Under the pieces are notes generated by a model. It was not told the origin of the DNA and made no database searches. It was given only the letters and a program-made list of their open reading frames with translations. A stretch of DNA of 64,000 bases from positions 22,834 to 86,833 of the forward strand of contig JBAYDV010000001.1 in the NCBI GenBank assembly GCA_041668045.1, read 5' to 3'. The position numbers and the translations under genes are program-made. The stretch's first letter is position 1. The number at the start of each line of letters is the position of its first letter. Below are positions 52,133 to 61,429 of the stretch, piece after piece. Origin of the DNA: JBAYDV01 sp041668045 (lineage in GTDB: Bacteria > Bacteroidota > Bacteroidia > Bacteroidales > UBA932).

Positions 52133-54901
52133 ATGAAAGATGATAATTTTATTAAGATAAGAGGTGCCGAAGTTAATAATCTTAAAAAAATAGATTTAGA
52201 TATACCTCGTGACAAATTTGTAGTTATTACTGGAGTATCAGGTTCAGGGAAATCATCCTTAGCATTTGATACGATCTTCGCCGAAGGACAGAGACGATTT
52301 TCAGAAAGTCTTTCTTCTTTCGCCAGGCAGTTTCTCGGAAGAATGACGAAACCCGCCGTTAAGAGTATAAGTGGCATACCTCCAGCCATTGCCGTAGAAC
52401 AGAAAGTAAATACTAAAAATCCTCGCTCTACAGTAGGAACTACCACTGAGATTTACGACTATATAAGAATGTTATTTGCTAAAATAGGACATACTTTCTC
52501 CCCTATTTCGGGCAATGAGGTGACGCGTGATTCTCTACAAAGTGTTTTATCATTTTGCGGAAAATTACCGGATAAATCGACTGCTTATATCCTTTCTAAT
52601 ATGGCTTGGTCAGAGAAAAAATATAGAGTAGAAAAACTTCTAAACTATAAAGAAGAAGGATTTACAAGATTATATATTATAGGTCAGACAGGTCGGGATG
52701 CTGTTATAAAAATAGATAAGGTCCTTGAAAATCCTAATGATTTTAAGGATAAAGACCTTATGTTATTAATAGATAGGGTTTATATAGACACAGAAGACAC
52801 AGATTTAGAAGCCAGATTAACGGATTCTATACGAACAGCTTTCGAGAAAGGAAACGAACACATGTCTATTATTTCTGATGTTGATAATTCTCGTTCAGAT
52901 TTCTCTACTCTTTTCGAGGCTGACGGAATCGTATTTGACAAACCTGAGGAATGGATATTTAATTTTAACAATCCTCTTGGTGCTTGTGATAAATGTGAAG
53001 GTTACGGAAAGATTATGGGCATAGATGAATCTTTAGTCATTCCTTTCCCTCATTTATCCATTTATGAAGATACTATTTCGTGCTGGAAAGGTAAGATTAT
53101 GTCTTACTTTAAGGATAATCTTATAATGTTCGCCGAAAAATATAACATCTCTATTCATAAACCTTATAGAGAACTATCTGACCTTGAAAAGAAAATAATA
53201 TGGGAAGGCAACAAAGATATTATAGGTATAAATAAGTTTTTCGCTGAGCTAGAAAAAAAGAAATATAAGATTCAGAATCGTTATATGATTAGTCGTTATT
53301 CTGGAAAAACCAAATGCCCAAAATGTCACGGTACACGTCTTCGTCCTGAATCTCTTTACATAAAGATTGGAGGCAAGAACATAGCCGAACTATTAAATAT
53401 GAGTATATCAGATCTAAATGATTTTTTTACAAATTTAAGACTTGATGATTACGAAAAGAAAATAGCTGGACGAGCACTTGAAGAAATCCACTCACGATTA
53501 GGATATCTTATCAATGTCGGATTATCATACCTAACACTCAGTCGTGCTTCCAACACTCTCAGTGGAGGAGAAAGTCAGAGAGTTAATCTCGTCACATCAC
53601 TAGGCAATAGTCTTACGGGTGCGATGTACATACTAGATGAGCCGAGTATCGGTTTACATGAACGCGACACACAGAAACTCATACACGTATTAAAAGATTT
53701 ACGCGATCTGGGCAATACTGTGATAGTAGTAGAGCATGATGAAGAAATTATGCGCGCAGCAGACTACCTTATCGACATCGGTCCTAGCGCAGGTATCAAT
53801 GGTGGGCAAGTAATGTTTCAAGGCAAGCTTGGCGTAGATGATAAAGATTCATCAACTATCAAAAAATCTTTAACACTACAATATCTACACGGTTTAAAAT
53901 CAATACAATTTCCTAAAAGAAAACATATTGCCAAATCTTATATAGAAATCACAGGAGCTTGTGAAAACAATCTAAAAAATATAGATGTCAAATTTCCATT
54001 AAAAGCTATGACTGCAGTAATAGGAGTCAGTGGATCTGGAAAATCTACCTTAGTAGGAGATATCATGTACCCTGCCCTACAAAGACATATTAATCAATTT
54101 GGAACAAAACCTGGAGAATTCGACGAACTTAAAGGAGACCTTAATTCCGTCACTTCCATAGAATACGTAGATCAAAACCCAATAGGAAAAAGTTCTCGTT
54201 CTAATCCTGTAACATATCTTAAAATATATGATGATATAAGAAAATTGTTTTCAGAACAGCCATATGCCAAAATGAATGGATATGGACATTCGCACTTTTC
54301 TTTCAATATAGACGGAGGACGCTGTCCCGAATGCCAGGGAGCAGGAACTATAACCATTCCAATGCAGTTTATGGCTGATATTACTATAGTCTGTGACCAA
54401 TGTGGGGGGAAAAGATTCAAGCCAGATATTCTAGAAGTTAAATATCAAGGTAAAAACATTAGTGATATTCTAGATATGAGCGTTGACGAGGCTTATGACT
54501 TCTTTAATAATCAAAAGAATGATAATGCTGCACAAAGAATAGCGAAAAAATTAATACCACTTAAATATGTTGGTCTGAACTATATTAAATTAGGACAGAG
54601 TAGTAGCACTTTAAGTGGAGGAGAAAGTCAAAGGGTAAAATTAGCATATTTTCTTAGTAAAGATAACTCTTCAAAATCAGGCGAATCGATTCTATTCGTA
54701 TTTGACGAACCTACCACAGGCCTTCATTTCGAAGATATACAAAAACTCATACAATCTTTCGAAGCTTTAATTAATCGTGGTCACACTATTATAGTAGTAG
54801 AACATAATCCATTCATCATTAAAGCATCTGATTACACTATAGAGTTAGGACCAGAAGGTGGAGACCGTGGCGGATATCTAATACGAGCAGCTGAAATTTA
54901 A
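52133..54901 (+). CDS. uvrA: excinuclease ABC subunit A
   Basis: A 922-residue ABC-type ATPase that scans DNA for bulky lesions. Two nucleotide-binding domains are visible: Walker A GVSGSGKSSLAFDTI and GVSGSGKSTLVGD, with signatures LSGGESQRVNL and LSGGESQRVKL. Zinc-binding modules are CDKCEGYGKI/CPKCHGTRL and CPECQGAG/CDQCGGKR. It is close to the standard 935-945 residues. It is downstream of uvrB and the RelA-like gene. Its stop lies 10 bases from that of the convergent prfA, leaving no room for a separate terminator. Confidence 0.97.
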   Translation: MKDDNFIKIRGAEVNNLKKIDLDIPRDKFVVITGVSGSGKSSLAFDTIFAEGQRRFSESLSSFARQFLGRMTKPAVKSISGIPPAIAVEQKVNTKNPRSTVGTTTEIYDYIRMLFAKIGHTFSPISGNEVTRDSLQSVLSFCGKLPDKSTAYILSNMAWSEKKYRVEKLLNYKEEGFTRLYIIGQTGRDAVIKIDKVLENPNDFKDKDLMLLIDRVYIDTEDTDLEARLTDSIRTAFEKGNEHMSIISDVDNSRSDFSTLFEADGIVFDKPEEWIFNFNNPLGACDKCEGYGKIMGIDESLVIPFPHLSIYEDTISCWKGKIMSYFKDNLIMFAEKYNISIHKPYRELSDLEKKIIWEGNKDIIGINKFFAELEKKKYKIQNRYMISRYSGKTKCPKCHGTRLRPESLYIKIGGKNIAELLNMSISDLNDFFTNLRLDDYEKKIAGRALEEIHSRLGYLINVGLSYLTLSRASNTLSGGESQRVNLVTSLGNSLTGAMYILDEPSIGLHERDTQKLIHVLKDLRDLGNTVIVVEHDEEIMRAADYLIDIGPSAGINGGQVMFQGKLGVDDKDSSTIKKSLTLQYLHGLKSIQFPKRKHIAKSYIEITGACENNLKNIDVKFPLKAMTAVIGVSGSGKSTLVGDIMYPALQRHINQFGTKPGEFDELKGDLNSVTSIEYVDQNPIGKSSRSNPVTYLKIYDDIRKLFSEQPYAKMNGYGHSHFSFNIDGGRCPECQGAGTITIPMQFMADITIVCDQCGGKRFKPDILEVKYQGKNISDILDMSVDEAYDFFNNQKNDNAAQRIAKKLIPLKYVGLNYIKLGQSSSTLSGGESQRVKLAYFLSKDNSSKSGESILFVFDEPTTGLHFEDIQKLIQSFEALINRGHTIIVVEHNPFIIKASDYTIELGPEGGDRGGYLIRAAEI

Positions 54902-54911
54902 ACCAAATAAT

Positions 54912-56015
54912 CTATTCTTCGTCTTCTCCGAAAGATTTTAAACGTTCAGCATTCTCTGCTACCTGAAGTTTATCGATAACCTCTTGAATATCTCCATCCA
55001 TGAAAACAGGAAGGTTATACATCGTATAATTTATACGATGATCCGTAACACGAGACTGAGGATAATTATAAGTACGGATTTTCGCAGAACGGTCACCAGT
55101 AGATACCATGGTTTTACGCTTAGCAGAAATCTTATCAAGATATTTTTGATACTCCATATTATATAAACGAGTCCTCAACTCAGCTAAAGCCTTATCAAAA
55201 TTCTTAATCTGAGATTTTTGATCTTGACATTGAACTACTATACCTGAAGGAATATGAGTCAAACGAATAGCTGAATATGTAGTATTTACAGACTGTCCAC
55301 CAGGACCTGAAGAACAGAAAGTATCTTTACGTATATCATTCATATTAAGATCTAAATCAAACTCTTCTGCCTCTGGGAGAACAGCTACTGAAGCTGCAGA
55401 TGTATGCACACGTCCCTGTGTCTCTGTCTGAGGAACACGTTGGACACGATGAACACCACTTTCATATTTCAAAGTACCATAAACGCTCTGTCCGGAAATC
55501 TTACAAATAATCTCTTTAAATCCACCTGAAGCACCTTCAGACTGACTATTAATTTCCAATTTCCAGCCTTTCTTCTCTACATATTTAGCATACATTCTAA
55601 ACAAATCACCAGCGAAAATAGCAGCTTCATCACCACCAGCTCCACCTCGTATTTCCAGAATAGCATTTTTCTCATCTTCCGGGTCTTTTGGAACCAGGAG
55701 AAGTTTAATTTTTTCTTCCATAGCTGGCAGTTGAGACTCTATCTCTATAATCTCCTCTTTCGCCATATCCCTAAAATCTTCATCCTTCTCATTAGCCAAT
55801 ACATCTTTAGCATTTGCTAAATTTTTGACTAAATCATTATACTTCTTTCCCTCTTCGATTACAGGTTCTATTTCTTTATACTCCTTATTTAGCTTTACAT
55901 ATTTCTTCATATCTGACATAACACTTGGGTCAGATAACTGCTTCTCCAATTCTAATTTTTTCTCCCCTAAACCAGAAATTTTCGTCAACAAAGAGTTTTC
56001 ATTAATCTCGCTCAT
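54912..56015 (-). CDS. prfA: peptide chain release factor 1
   Basis: A 367-residue class I release factor that reads UAA and UAG. The peptide-anticodon motif PxT reads PQT here (RVPQTETQGRVHTS; E. coli has PAT), and the GGQ motif that triggers hydrolysis is in SSGPGGQSVNTT. The N-terminal domain is a coiled coil. The PxT loop makes it RF1 and not RF2 (which has SPF). It has a consensus -7 box at 56069-56076 and a hairpin in its leader (56040-56057). Downstream is the convergent uvrA. Confidence 0.95.
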   Translation of the reverse strand: MSEINENSLLTKISGLGEKKLELEKQLSDPSVMSDMKKYVKLNKEYKEIEPVIEEGKKYNDLVKNLANAKDVLANEKDEDFRDMAKEEIIEIESQLPAMEEKIKLLLVPKDPEDEKNAILEIRGGAGGDEAAIFAGDLFRMYAKYVEKKGWKLEINSQSEGASGGFKEIICKISGQSVYGTLKYESGVHRVQRVPQTETQGRVHTSAASVAVLPEAEEFDLDLNMNDIRKDTFCSSGPGGQSVNTTYSAIRLTHIPSGIVVQCQDQKSQIKNFDKALAELRTRLYNMEYQKYLDKISAKRKTMVSTGDRSAKIRTYNYPQSRVTDHRINYTMYNLPVFMDGDIQEVIDKLQVAENAERLKSFGEDEE

Positions 56016-56039
56016 ATATTTTCCTTTTCTTTACACTGA

Positions 56040-56057
56040 CTGGAAAAGAATTTCCAG
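56040..56057 (-). promoter_or_regulatory. perfect hairpin in the prfA leader
   Basis: CTGGAAA (56040-56046) and TTTCCAG (56051-56057) form a 7-bp perfect stem with a 4-base loop, about 25 bases before the ATG of prfA, between its -7 box and start. It could be a translational or mRNA-stability element; there is no T tract after it. Confidence 0.4.
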
Positions 56058-56068
56058 TTTGCAGTTTG

Positions 56069-56076
56069 CAAATATA
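56069..56076 (-). promoter_or_regulatory. candidate -7 box (TATATTTG) of prfA
   Basis: CAAATATA on the plus strand reads TATATTTG on the minus strand, 53 bases before the prfA ATG. It follows a TTTGC direct repeat (GCAGTTTGCA). No -33 TTG at the expected distance. Confidence 0.45.
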
Positions 56077-56095
56077 ATACAATTTTACCAAATAT

Positions 56096-57028
56096 TTAAT
56101 TTTCCGGATAAGTAGCAGATTTATTATCAACTTGATAAGTTCCAATTATACCAAGTCCATTTTCTATATTATTATAAATATTAGTAGGTTCTACTGTAAA
56201 ATCGCCATCATTATAATCATAGATATCTAAAGATTTATAATAGTAATATAAATCTTGAGATATACTCTTAAGAGAAAAATGCACCTCTATAGGATTTTCA
56301 GAAGTTATATCATATGGATAACATATTAAATATTTCAGGGTATAATCTTTTCCATCGAATATATCATCATTAAAAATCTGATGCATATTATCATATGAAT
56401 CTATAGTACCATTATTTTTTAGCACATCATCTACTTGATAATAATAATCAAGGAATTCCCATCTTTGTCTAGTATCAAAATGATTTATCTCTTTTTCATA
56501 ATAGCCATCTATCTGATAGAAATTTTTCTCTCCTTCCGGATCTTTAAAATGAATGTATGCCACTATATACTCATTTACTCCTTCATCCTCAATATTAACC
56601 ATCTCTTGCTTTAGCTCTATACTATCTATTAATGTTTTTCCGGGAAAAGAAAAACTGGCACTTGTTTTTCCATATTTAGGACTTGTTACTACTAAAGAAT
56701 ATGTTTCTCCTACCTTAAAATTGGGTTTTTCATTAGAAGAATACTTTTCTCTTCCATCATCATATGTAAAGTCTAATATTTTATTATTTGAAGAAAACAC
56801 ACTTATCTGAGCATCAGCATATGAATAGAAATATTTGCTTGGAATAGTTGGATTACGAGACTCTGTTAGATAAATATCTATATAATCTGTAATATTAAAA
56901 ATACTATTTACCACTAATTTTTGTTTTCCATATGTTTCATCAAAGTCAATATTTTTCTTACATGAGATGAAAAAAGTAGAAAATATCCCAACGATTATTA
57001 AAGTCAATATAAATTTATATTTTTTCAT
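56096..57028 (-). CDS. DUF4249-domain lipoprotein paired with a TonB-dependent receptor
   Basis: A 310-residue outer-membrane lipoprotein. The signal sequence ends in FFISCKKN with lipidation at the Cys (about 23). The rest is beta-rich, with the DUF4249 pattern: KLVVNSIFNITDYIDIYLTE near the N-terminus and VAYIHFKDPEGEKNFY in the middle. It follows the TonB-dependent receptor gene by 3 bases. In Bacteroidota these two proteins usually form a pair, by analogy to SusC/SusD, but the ligand is unknown. No catalytic motif is seen. Confidence 0.82.
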   Translation of the reverse strand: MKKYKFILTLIIVGIFSTFFISCKKNIDFDETYGKQKLVVNSIFNITDYIDIYLTESRNPTIPSKYFYSYADAQISVFSSNNKILDFTYDDGREKYSSNEKPNFKVGETYSLVVTSPKYGKTSASFSFPGKTLIDSIELKQEMVNIEDEGVNEYIVAYIHFKDPEGEKNFYQIDGYYEKEINHFDTRQRWEFLDYYYQVDDVLKNNGTIDSYDNMHQIFNDDIFDGKDYTLKYLICYPYDITSENPIEVHFSLKSISQDLYYYYKSLDIYDYNDGDFTVEPTNIYNNIENGLGIIGTYQVDNKSATYPEN

Positions 57029-57031
57029 AAT

Positions 57032-59422
57032 TTAAAATTTAAAAGAATAAGTAACAGTAGGAATGATTGAAAAAAGACTAAATTGTTCGAGTTGTAAATA
57101 ACTTTCATTAGTATCAGTATATTTCTCATCCCAAGATAAAATAAAAGGATTCATACGATTATATACGTTATAAATAGAAATATTCCATGTTCGTACTCCA
57201 TGTTTTTTCTTTTTATGGAAATTAGCACTTAAATCTAATCGATGATAATCACCCATTTTATAACTATTTTTTCCTCCTGTTTCCTTAACCACTTCCCCAT
57301 AATAATCATTTCCTTCATAACTAGGATACTCATAAGACTGCAGAGTTATATGTTTTCCTGAATTATATACCCAAGTAGCACCTATATCAAATTTTTCTGA
57401 AAATTTATGAGTTACTACTATATTTATATTATGTCTCCTATCATTACTTGCAGGGAAAGTTTTTCCAAAATTTAAATCATCGAAAGTTCTGTCACTTTTA
57501 CTGAGAGTATAAGAAATCCAACCTGTAGTATTACCAGCCTGTTTTTCTAACTTAAATTCTATTCCATAAGACTGTCCCTCTCCTAATACTACTTTATCAT
57601 CCCAAGTATTAGATATCGTACTCATAAAATTAGCACCTTCTTTGTACTCTATGAGATTTTGCATTTTCTTATAATATCCCTCGACATTTAAAGAATAATC
57701 TTTAGTCAATGCCATATCCATTCCTAAAGCGAACTGATGTGATATAGATGGACTTAGCCTCTTGGTTACAGGAACCCATAAATCAGTCGGCATACTTAAA
57801 ATAGCGGAACTCGAAAGCAGATGAACATATTGTACCATCTTCGAATAAGAAGCCTTCAAACTTAAATCATCTGATATCTTTTGTTTTAGAGATACTCGCG
57901 GTTGCAAATTTTTATACATTTTATTTTGAACATATATACCTGAATAACGTAAACCAAGATTAACATTAGTAGAGGGAGTGAATTTAATATCATCTTCGAT
58001 ATAAGCTGACATCTCATTTACACCTATATTATTTTTAGGTGTACGTGATGAATAAGACTCATTTGAAGATTGATCGACTGACTTTTCATATGAGACCCCT
58101 GGTTTAAACATATGTCTTGTGTATCCAGCTCCAAAACGAATAGAATGAATAGAAGAAGGATAATAATAAAAATCCATTTTTCCCGAGAAATCACGGATTG
58201 AACTATAATAATTCTGAGAATAGCTTGTAGAATTACCTTGCTGAGTAGTGGAAGAAAAATAATCAGTGACAAATCTATAATTACTATAAGTTAGAGTAGT
58301 ATTGGCGAACATACTCTCACTAAAAATATGATTCCATCTAAGAGAAGATACGACATTACCCCAATGAATATTCATATTGTCTTCATCTCGCGAAGAGTAT
58401 GTAGCAGTAGTGTATTTTTCATTATCATTATAATACATTTTATCTCTTCCTAAATATGCACTTAAATATATTTTATCGAGATTAGATAATTTATGAGTCA
58501 GTTTAGCATTCAAATCATAAAAGAAATAGCCACTTTTCACATCTTCATCTGAATTATTATTGCTAGCCTTTATGAAAGGAGCTGCCAAAATATCCAAATA
58601 TGTACGACGGCCTGAAATCAGAAAACTAGTCTTGCCTTTTTTAATAGGTCCATCAAGTTCAAAACTAGATGCTATGGCTCCAATAGAAAATTTACCTTTT
58701 ATTTTATTGAAATTACCATCATTAGTACGAACATCGACTACAGATGATAACCTGCCTCCATATCTCGCAGGAAAGCCTCCTTTATAGAGATCTACCGATT
58801 TTACCATACTAGGGTTAAATACTGAAAAGAATCCGAATAAATGGCTGCAGTTATACACTGGTACATCATCTAATAGAAAAAGATTTTGGTCCTCTGCTCC
58901 TCCTCTGACGAACATACCACTTGACCCTTCTGTTCCTCCTTGTACTCCTGGAAGGAGCTGTATCACTTTTAAAATATCTGACTCCCCGAAAATAACAGGA
59001 ATCTGCGAGAGTTTAGAGACTGGTACTCTTTCCATGCTCATCTGTGTCACTTGGTTCTTTTTCTTAACAGAACTAACGACAGCTTCCCTGACATGAAAAG
59101 AATCTTCTTCCAGTTTGACTGTACATACTGTGTCTTTTTCTAAATGTAAAGAAAGATACTTCGTTTTATAACCAAGATATGAGAATTCTAAATTTACGTC
59201 TCCTCTACTAACTTTAATACTAAAAAAGCCATAAGCATTAGAGGTTACTCCTGTGCTCATAGCTCTATCTACTACGTTTACGCCTATTAAACTCTCTCCG
59301 AGCTTCATATCCTCGACATAACCAGAAATGGTAATCTGTGCTAACATTGCCAAAGGAAAAAGAAATAAAGAAAGTAATAATACAATTGTTTTATTTAACA
59401 TACTATTTTGAAGTTTATTCAT
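57032..59422 (-). CDS. TonB-dependent receptor with carboxypeptidase-regulatory-like domain
   Basis: A 796-residue outer-membrane transporter. Signal peptide (about 1-29, ending MLAQ) is followed by a CarboxypepD-like beta domain (about 30-115; ITISGYVEDMKLGESLIGV), then a plug domain (about 130-235; FGESDILKVIQLLPGV, GMFVRGGAEDQNLFLLDDVP) and a C-terminal 22-strand barrel that ends in aromatic VTYSFKF. The substrate is not predictable; there is no SusD-like partner, only the DUF4249 lipoprotein next door. A possible -7 box TATCTTTG lies at 59475-59482. No anti-sigma or sigma gene is linked. Confidence 0.9.
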   Translation of the reverse strand: MNKLQNSMLNKTIVLLLSLFLFPLAMLAQITISGYVEDMKLGESLIGVNVVDRAMSTGVTSNAYGFFSIKVSRGDVNLEFSYLGYKTKYLSLHLEKDTVCTVKLEEDSFHVREAVVSSVKKKNQVTQMSMERVPVSKLSQIPVIFGESDILKVIQLLPGVQGGTEGSSGMFVRGGAEDQNLFLLDDVPVYNCSHLFGFFSVFNPSMVKSVDLYKGGFPARYGGRLSSVVDVRTNDGNFNKIKGKFSIGAIASSFELDGPIKKGKTSFLISGRRTYLDILAAPFIKASNNNSDEDVKSGYFFYDLNAKLTHKLSNLDKIYLSAYLGRDKMYYNDNEKYTTATYSSRDEDNMNIHWGNVVSSLRWNHIFSESMFANTTLTYSNYRFVTDYFSSTTQQGNSTSYSQNYYSSIRDFSGKMDFYYYPSSIHSIRFGAGYTRHMFKPGVSYEKSVDQSSNESYSSRTPKNNIGVNEMSAYIEDDIKFTPSTNVNLGLRYSGIYVQNKMYKNLQPRVSLKQKISDDLSLKASYSKMVQYVHLLSSSAILSMPTDLWVPVTKRLSPSISHQFALGMDMALTKDYSLNVEGYYKKMQNLIEYKEGANFMSTISNTWDDKVVLGEGQSYGIEFKLEKQAGNTTGWISYTLSKSDRTFDDLNFGKTFPASNDRRHNINIVVTHKFSEKFDIGATWVYNSGKHITLQSYEYPSYEGNDYYGEVVKETGGKNSYKMGDYHRLDLSANFHKKKKHGVRTWNISIYNVYNRMNPFILSWDEKYTDTNESYLQLEQFSLFSIIPTVTYSFKF

Positions 59423-59474
59423 TGTTTAAGAAATGCAGCATCTATGAAAATACTGCATCTCTGCAAATAAGCCC

Positions 59475-59482
59475 CAAAGATA
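59475..59482 (-). promoter_or_regulatory. candidate -7 box (TATCTTTG) for the TonB-dependent receptor gene
   Basis: CAAAGATA on the plus strand; 53 bases before the ATG at 59422. It overlaps the 3' end region of the upstream exporter gene (which ends at 59490). Confidence 0.35.
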
Positions 59483-59489
59483 ATATTTT

Positions 59490-60404
59490 CTACATAAAAC
59501 TTACTACTGTCAAGGCTAAAATAGAAATCGTAATCCAGATACATATACCCAGAACGATTGGTTTATAACCGACATCTTTTAATGCTTCTATAGATAACAT
59601 ACTACCTATCAGATACAGTGTAACACTAAGGGCACGATGTGAAAATACGCTTATAAGGTGTGATAAAGTAGGATTTATAGGTAAATATGTATTTATTATC
59701 ATGGCCAATACGAAAAGAAAAATAAACCATGGAATAGAAATTTTCTTACGATTAGAATCTGTAAATGCGAACACAGAAACTAAAGACAATGGAATAATCC
59801 ACAGTGCACGGGTCAATTTAACAGTCGTAGCCACCTCTAAAGCCTTTTGCCCATAAATCTGGCCTGCACCCACGACAGAACTAGTATCATGAATAGCTAT
59901 TGCAACCCAGGTACCGAACTGTGTCTGAGATAATCCCAGATAATGACCTATAGCAGGAAAAAGGAACATCGCTATAGCATTAAGAGTAAAAATTACTGCC
60001 AGAGAAACAGAAGTCTGATTCGAATTAGCCTTAATAACTGGAGATACAGCAGCTATCGCACTTCCTCCACAAATAGCAGTACCTGTCGAAATAAGATATG
60101 CTAGTTTTCTATCAACTTTAAACACTTTTCCAAGCAATATACCCATCGTCATAACTGTTATAACAGAAACAATAGTAAAAATCATTCCATCAGAAGAAGC
60201 CTGAAGCGAACTATGCAAATTCATTCCAAAACCCAGCCCCACTACAGATACCTGCAAAAGATATTTTGAAAGCCATTTGGTTTCTCTTATAAACTGAGGT
60301 TTTAATGTAAAAGCCAATAAAATACCTGCGAATAATGCATATGCAGGAGAAAGAAATATCGAAGCTATTCCCAACGCTATAAACACAATTTTTTTGATCG
60401 TCAT
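59490..60404 (-). CDS. YeiH-family (UPF0324) putative sulfate/sulfite exporter
   Basis: A 304-residue inner-membrane protein with about nine to ten hydrophobic segments. The UPF0324 hallmark is the conserved TGTAICGGSAIAA stretch (about 105-118) and FGTWVAIAIHDTSSVVGAG (about 165-185), plus LTRALWIIPLSL. Members are linked to export of sulfite or sulfate but transport has been shown for few. It is 64 bases downstream of a LysR regulator gene in the same orientation; in E. coli yeiH is likewise next to the LysR gene yeiE. A TATCTTTG box (60420-60427) in the gap suggests separate expression. Confidence 0.87.
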   Translation of the reverse strand: MTIKKIVFIALGIASIFLSPAYALFAGILLAFTLKPQFIRETKWLSKYLLQVSVVGLGFGMNLHSSLQASSDGMIFTIVSVITVMTMGILLGKVFKVDRKLAYLISTGTAICGGSAIAAVSPVIKANSNQTSVSLAVIFTLNAIAMFLFPAIGHYLGLSQTQFGTWVAIAIHDTSSVVGAGQIYGQKALEVATTVKLTRALWIIPLSLVSVFAFTDSNRKKISIPWFIFLFVLAMIINTYLPINPTLSHLISVFSHRALSVTLYLIGSMLSIEALKDVGYKPIVLGICIWITISILALTVVSFM

Positions 60405-60419
60405 ATCTTAAATTTTGGA

Positions 60420-60427
60420 CAAAGATA
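60420..60427 (-). promoter_or_regulatory. candidate -7 box (TATCTTTG) for the yeiH-like gene
   Basis: CAAAGATA on the plus strand, 15 bases before the ATG at 60404; TTG equivalent (CAA) at 60449-60451, 21 bases away. A likely target of the adjacent LysR regulator. Confidence 0.4.
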
Positions 60428-60468
60428 TAATCACATCACACACGAGGCCAATACAAAAAACTTATAGG

Positions 60469-61362
60469 TTATAACATTTCCTTATGAGTAAGAATCGCGA
60501 ACTGAAAAAACTCCTCAGCTAATTTATTATGAAAACCAGCAGGGGTAATAAAAGAAAAATCACGAGGCATGGTAATATTATCTATATCAAGCACCTTTAA
60601 TCGTCCCTGAGCTAACTCATCCATAATAGCAGCGATAGAAATCACAGCATAATTATCCTCTATTTCCACGAAACGCTTAATACTCTCAGAACTTCCAAGC
60701 TGCATTTTAATATTAAGGTCCGATAATAGTATATTATGATTTTTAAGTGTATTTTCCATCACAGCGAGAGTCCCCGACCCATTTTCACGTAAAATCAGTG
60801 GTAATTTTTTAAACTCCTCCACCGACAATTCTTGCTTCACCTTATTCTTAGCCGAAGTAATCAAGACCAATTCATCTTTCGCGAAAAAAGAATAATTAAA
60901 CTCCTTTCTACGTCCATAGCCCTCGATAATACCGAAATCTACTTCATGACGATAAACCATAAGCTCTATCTGATCACTATTACCAGAAATCAGAGAGAGC
61001 TCAATATTTGGAAAACGTTTCATATACCTGGCCATAATCGCCGGCAATACATACTGAGAAATCGTAGTACTAGCACCTATAACTAATTTCCCTATACTCT
61101 GATTATTCGACAAGTTAATTTCAAACTCAAGCTCTTTATACTTTTGAGTAATATCCATAGCATAAGTAAGAAATATCTCACCCTGATGTGTCAGGGCAAT
61201 AGTATTTTGAGCTCTTTCGAAGAGACGTACGTTATAGCTGGATTCTAGTTCTTTTATGTGCTGTGATATCGCAGGCTGCGATATCCTCAGCTCGTGCGCC
61301 GCCTTAGTAAAACTCTTAAACTTCGCCACACTCAAAAAAACAGACAATCGAAAATCATTCAT
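60469..61362 (-). CDS. LysR-family transcriptional regulator (YeiE/CysB-like)
   Basis: A 297-residue regulator. The N-terminal winged helix (about 1-60) has FRLSVFLSVAKFKSFTKAAH and the recognition helix segment RISQPAISQHIKELE. The rest (about 90-290) is a type 2 periplasmic-binding-like effector domain (LVIGASTTISQYVLP, SLISGNSDQIELMV). The neighbouring yeiH-like exporter gene is the probable target. YeiE-type regulators have been linked to sulfite sensing in enterobacteria; the effector here is an inference from that pairing. A candidate -7 box TACCTTTG lies at 61397-61404. Confidence 0.9.
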   Translation of the reverse strand: MNDFRLSVFLSVAKFKSFTKAAHELRISQPAISQHIKELESSYNVRLFERAQNTIALTHQGEIFLTYAMDITQKYKELEFEINLSNNQSIGKLVIGASTTISQYVLPAIMARYMKRFPNIELSLISGNSDQIELMVYRHEVDFGIIEGYGRRKEFNYSFFAKDELVLITSAKNKVKQELSVEEFKKLPLILRENGSGTLAVMENTLKNHNILLSDLNIKMQLGSSESIKRFVEIEDNYAVISIAAIMDELAQGRLKVLDIDNITMPRDFSFITPAGFHNKLAEEFFQFAILTHKEML

Positions 61363-61396
61363 ATATACAATACTAATTAATAAGCACTTTGGACCC

Positions 61397-61404
61397 CAAA
61401 GGTA
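61397..61404 (-). promoter_or_regulatory. candidate -7 box (TACCTTTG) for the LysR gene
   Basis: CAAAGGTA on the plus strand, 35 bases before the LysR ATG. No -33 TTG is visible. Confidence 0.35.
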
Positions 61405-61429
61405 TTAAAATAAATATATCGTATATAAT

